Source: Echinicola marina
Lineage (GTDB): Bacteria > Bacteroidota > Bacteroidia > Cytophagales > Cyclobacteriaceae
Direction of reading: 5' to 3'
Assembly: GCF_020463795.1 (NCBI RefSeq)
Contig: NZ_CP080025.1
Coordinates: forward strand, 1,119,001-1,183,000
DNA length: 64,000 nt
A program made the translations under genes and the position numbers. The notes below the pieces were generated by a model. It was given only the letters and a program-made list of their open reading frames with translations, had not been told where the DNA came from and ran no database searches. The first letter of the stretch is position 1. Each line of letters starts with the position of its first letter. Below are positions 62,067 through 64,000 of this stretch, in pieces.

Positions 62067-63875
62067 ATGGATAATCAATTGGAAATTGGCAACGTAAGTA
62101 ATGTTGTCGCAGAATATTTAAAAGAACGACCGGTCGGAGCAATTTTGATCAATGGCAAATGGGGAAGTGGAAAAACCCATTTTTGGAAAAATCACCTCTC
62201 AGATTTGGTGAAGAAAAATAAATTGATCCCTGTATATGTTTCCCTGAACGGTATCAATTCGATAAAAGACCTGGAGCAACAGACTATTATTGCCTTTGTG
62301 GATTGCCTGCCGGGAAAATTTTTAAAGAAATTGTTTAATCCCATTTTGAATAGTCTGGATGTTGCCTCTGAAAAGTATATTGGCCGAAGCTTGGGAGAAG
62401 TCATTAAAGGGCTAGGATTACACCATATGCCTATGGAAAAATGTGTAATCTGCTTTGATGATCTGGAACGGTGTAAACTGCCCATCGCAGAATCCCTGGG
62501 CTTTATTAATCGCTTTTTGGAACACCAATATCTAAAAACCATTATAATGGCCGATGAGTCGGAAATACCTCAAACGGAGGTAGAAGAATACAACAAGAAG
62601 AAAGAAAAGGTAATTTCCAGGGTGTTGGGATTTGAAGTGGATATACCTGAAATAATTACTATCCTTTCTCAAACAAGAAAAGGCCACACCCCTTCTGAAA
62701 AACTACTTAACGAGCATAAAAACTTTATCACGGATTTTTTGCAGGAATACCAGGAAAAAAACTTAAGGGTATTGATGTTCTGGACCTATATTCTCGATAG
62801 AATAGCCCCGGAAGTACTTTCCATACAGGAAAAAGACTACCAACAGGAAATCTTGCTGTTTGCCGCTTTAATTGTATTTGAGTTTAAAAACGGTGGGTTA
62901 AAGGACTTTAAAGAAACAAGGGGCTTGGATAAAATCAGCTTTGAATATGGCTTTCGAAAACAGGCCTATGATAAAAGTAATGGGGGGGAACAGGAGAAAA
63001 AAGACTATAGTTTTGAATTTTACGAAAAATATATTCATCAAAACGCCAGGTGGTATCACTTCTATCCGTCTATTTTTAAGTTTATCCTGACGGGGTACTT
63101 TGATAAAGAAGATCTTATAAAAGAAATTAAAGGAAGAATTCCCCCGAAAAAGAAGCCCCATGAAATAGGGTTTGAAAAGTTACTGCGTTTTCAATTCAGG
63201 GATCTGGATGACAAGGAATTTCAAAAATGGGTTAAGGTACTTTGGGAAAATGCTTTAAAAGGAAAATACACGATTTATCAATATCCCCAAATCACGCTGT
63301 TTTTCCATTTTTTTAGTGATAATGGACTGGTGGGCCATTCTGAAGAAGAGATAAAAATAGGTCTAATAAAAGGGTTGGAATTGGCAGCTGATCATTCCAA
63401 AACTAATGACTACTTGTTGGAAAATCTTTTGCACTTCACCAATGAGGATACGCGAGTAGAGGAAATGAAAAAGGAGGTAGAAAAAATGCACAATAAGATT
63501 TTTGGAAATGAAATGGTAGAGAAATCAAAGACATGGGGAAATAAACTTTTAAATATGGATGAAAACGAGCTCAACACTTATTTTGAGAAATACCGATTCG
63601 ATCCTTTTATTTTTCGCTTCACCAACCCCACAGAATTTGGAGAAGCTATACTCAAAGCATCGGGGAGTACCATAAGGGTCTTGCGTCAGCTTATGAAAAA
63701 AAGATATTCCCCGGGTGCCATAAAAGACTTCTTGTCGGAAGAACAATCATTTTTGACCGAGTTGAAGGATTTTCTAAAAGTTTCAATGGACAAAGAGATC
63801 AAACCCTTGAGAAAATTTAATCTGAATGAATTGATAGAAGAGTTGGATCACGGTATTGCAAAATTGGGAGATTAA
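62067..63875 (+). CDS. KAP-type P-loop NTPase
   Basis: A 602-aa protein with Walker A INGKWGSGKTHF (about 28-39) and Walker B KCVICFDDLERCKL (about 126-139), plus SLGFINRFLEHQYLKTIIMA with the sensor region, the pattern of KAP/YobI-like NTPases. No TM insertion is visible, unlike many KAP proteins. The C-terminal 350 residues are helical and not recognised. KAP NTPases occur in phage-exclusion and other defence loci, so a defence role is possible. It ends the operon begun at 60884; 26 bp separate it from the barrel gene. Confidence 0.82.
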   Translation: MDNQLEIGNVSNVVAEYLKERPVGAILINGKWGSGKTHFWKNHLSDLVKKNKLIPVYVSLNGINSIKDLEQQTIIAFVDCLPGKFLKKLFNPILNSLDVASEKYIGRSLGEVIKGLGLHHMPMEKCVICFDDLERCKLPIAESLGFINRFLEHQYLKTIIMADESEIPQTEVEEYNKKKEKVISRVLGFEVDIPEIITILSQTRKGHTPSEKLLNEHKNFITDFLQEYQEKNLRVLMFWTYILDRIAPEVLSIQEKDYQQEILLFAALIVFEFKNGGLKDFKETRGLDKISFEYGFRKQAYDKSNGGEQEKKDYSFEFYEKYIHQNARWYHFYPSIFKFILTGYFDKEDLIKEIKGRIPPKKKPHEIGFEKLLRFQFRDLDDKEFQKWVKVLWENALKGKYTIYQYPQITLFFHFFSDNGLVGHSEEEIKIGLIKGLELAADHSKTNDYLLENLLHFTNEDTRVEEMKKEVEKMHNKIFGNEMVEKSKTWGNKLLNMDENELNTYFEKYRFDPFIFRFTNPTEFGEAILKASGSTIRVLRQLMKKRYSPGAIKDFLSEEQSFLTELKDFLKVSMDKEIKPLRKFNLNELIEELDHGIAKLGD

Positions 63876-64000
63876 GAGGGCAGCCCCTACGGGTCAGGCT
63901 ATCCGCTATATCCCCGGATCTCCGGGGGATGCCGCTGCTATCCTTGCTGCAGGATTGTCTTCTTCCTTAAGGGGGCAAAATTCCATCGGTAAAGCGAATA
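63876..64000. other. Right edge of window
   Basis: 125 bp without an assignable gene. GC-rich again (palindrome CCCCGGATCTCCGGGG at about 63914-63929). The element probably continues beyond the window. Confidence 0.4.

Overview
The window looks like a Bacteroidota chromosome, most likely Flavobacteriia/Cytophagia. The evidence is a SusC/SusD pair driven by an ECF sigma/FecR couple, a type IX secretion C-terminal sorting domain, DUF5916, DUF6520-like and RteC proteins, the Bacteroides-type tra gene order, and promoter elements of the TAnnTTTG kind. No rRNA, tRNA or CRISPR array was seen. Most of the window reads as one integrative conjugative element (ICE) joined to host DNA near position 3950; its right end is not in the window.

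Layout. (1) 1-3.95 kb, host: the C-terminal part of an RND pump permease, its adaptor lipoprotein, and a DUF5916 gene cut off in mid-domain. (2) 3.95-5.6 kb: a large serine recombinase without its catalytic N-terminus, fused to the broken DUF5916 gene, plus a small companion gene. (3) 6.4-21.9 kb, AT-rich defence island: a type I restriction-modification locus (half-HsdS, a 140-aa unknown, HsdM, HsdS ... HsdR, YgjP-type metallopeptidase). Extra immune genes sit between hsdS and hsdR: DUF1883-TIR, a SEC-C protein, a long Argonaute that looks catalytically dead, an overlapping two-TM protein, then a PIN/coiled-coil/two-TM protein. Between the two cargo groups lies a scar made of the first 53 codons of hsdR fused to the last codons of hsdS, so the island grew by recombination between related hsd loci. 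(4) 22.2-26.3 kb: small accessory gene, a hairpin-rich oriT candidate, MobC-like protein, relaxase and VirD4-type coupling protein. (5) 26.4-43.9 kb, metabolic cargo: sigma factor, FecR, SusC, SusD, thioredoxin-like protein, DUF6520-like peptide, MocR regulator with repeated operator-like boxes, two paralogous lipoproteins and a 1708-aa secreted lipase-like/beta-helix protein. (6) 44-57.3 kb, GC-richer: LytTR regulator, RteC, and a tightly packed tra operon (TraE, F, G, three TraI-like paralogues, J, K, L-like, M, N and a last gene with a probable -1 frameshift), closed by a UUCG-loop terminator. (7) 57.4-63.9 kb, second accessory region: a proteasome-like Ntn hydrolase, a PD-(D/E)XK-like protein, an HNH nuclease, and an operon of a small protein, an outer-membrane barrel and a KAP-type P-loop NTPase.

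Functionally, regions 4 and 6 supply mating, region 5 supplies outer-membrane uptake and secreted hydrolase functions, and regions 3 and 7 supply known and candidate anti-phage or inter-element defence. The observations most worth following are the Argonaute group, the hsdR'-hsdS' scar, the PIN-TM cassette, the frameshift signal at 57082-57152 and the proteasome-like protein at 57436. All functions are read from motifs and context; no database search was run.
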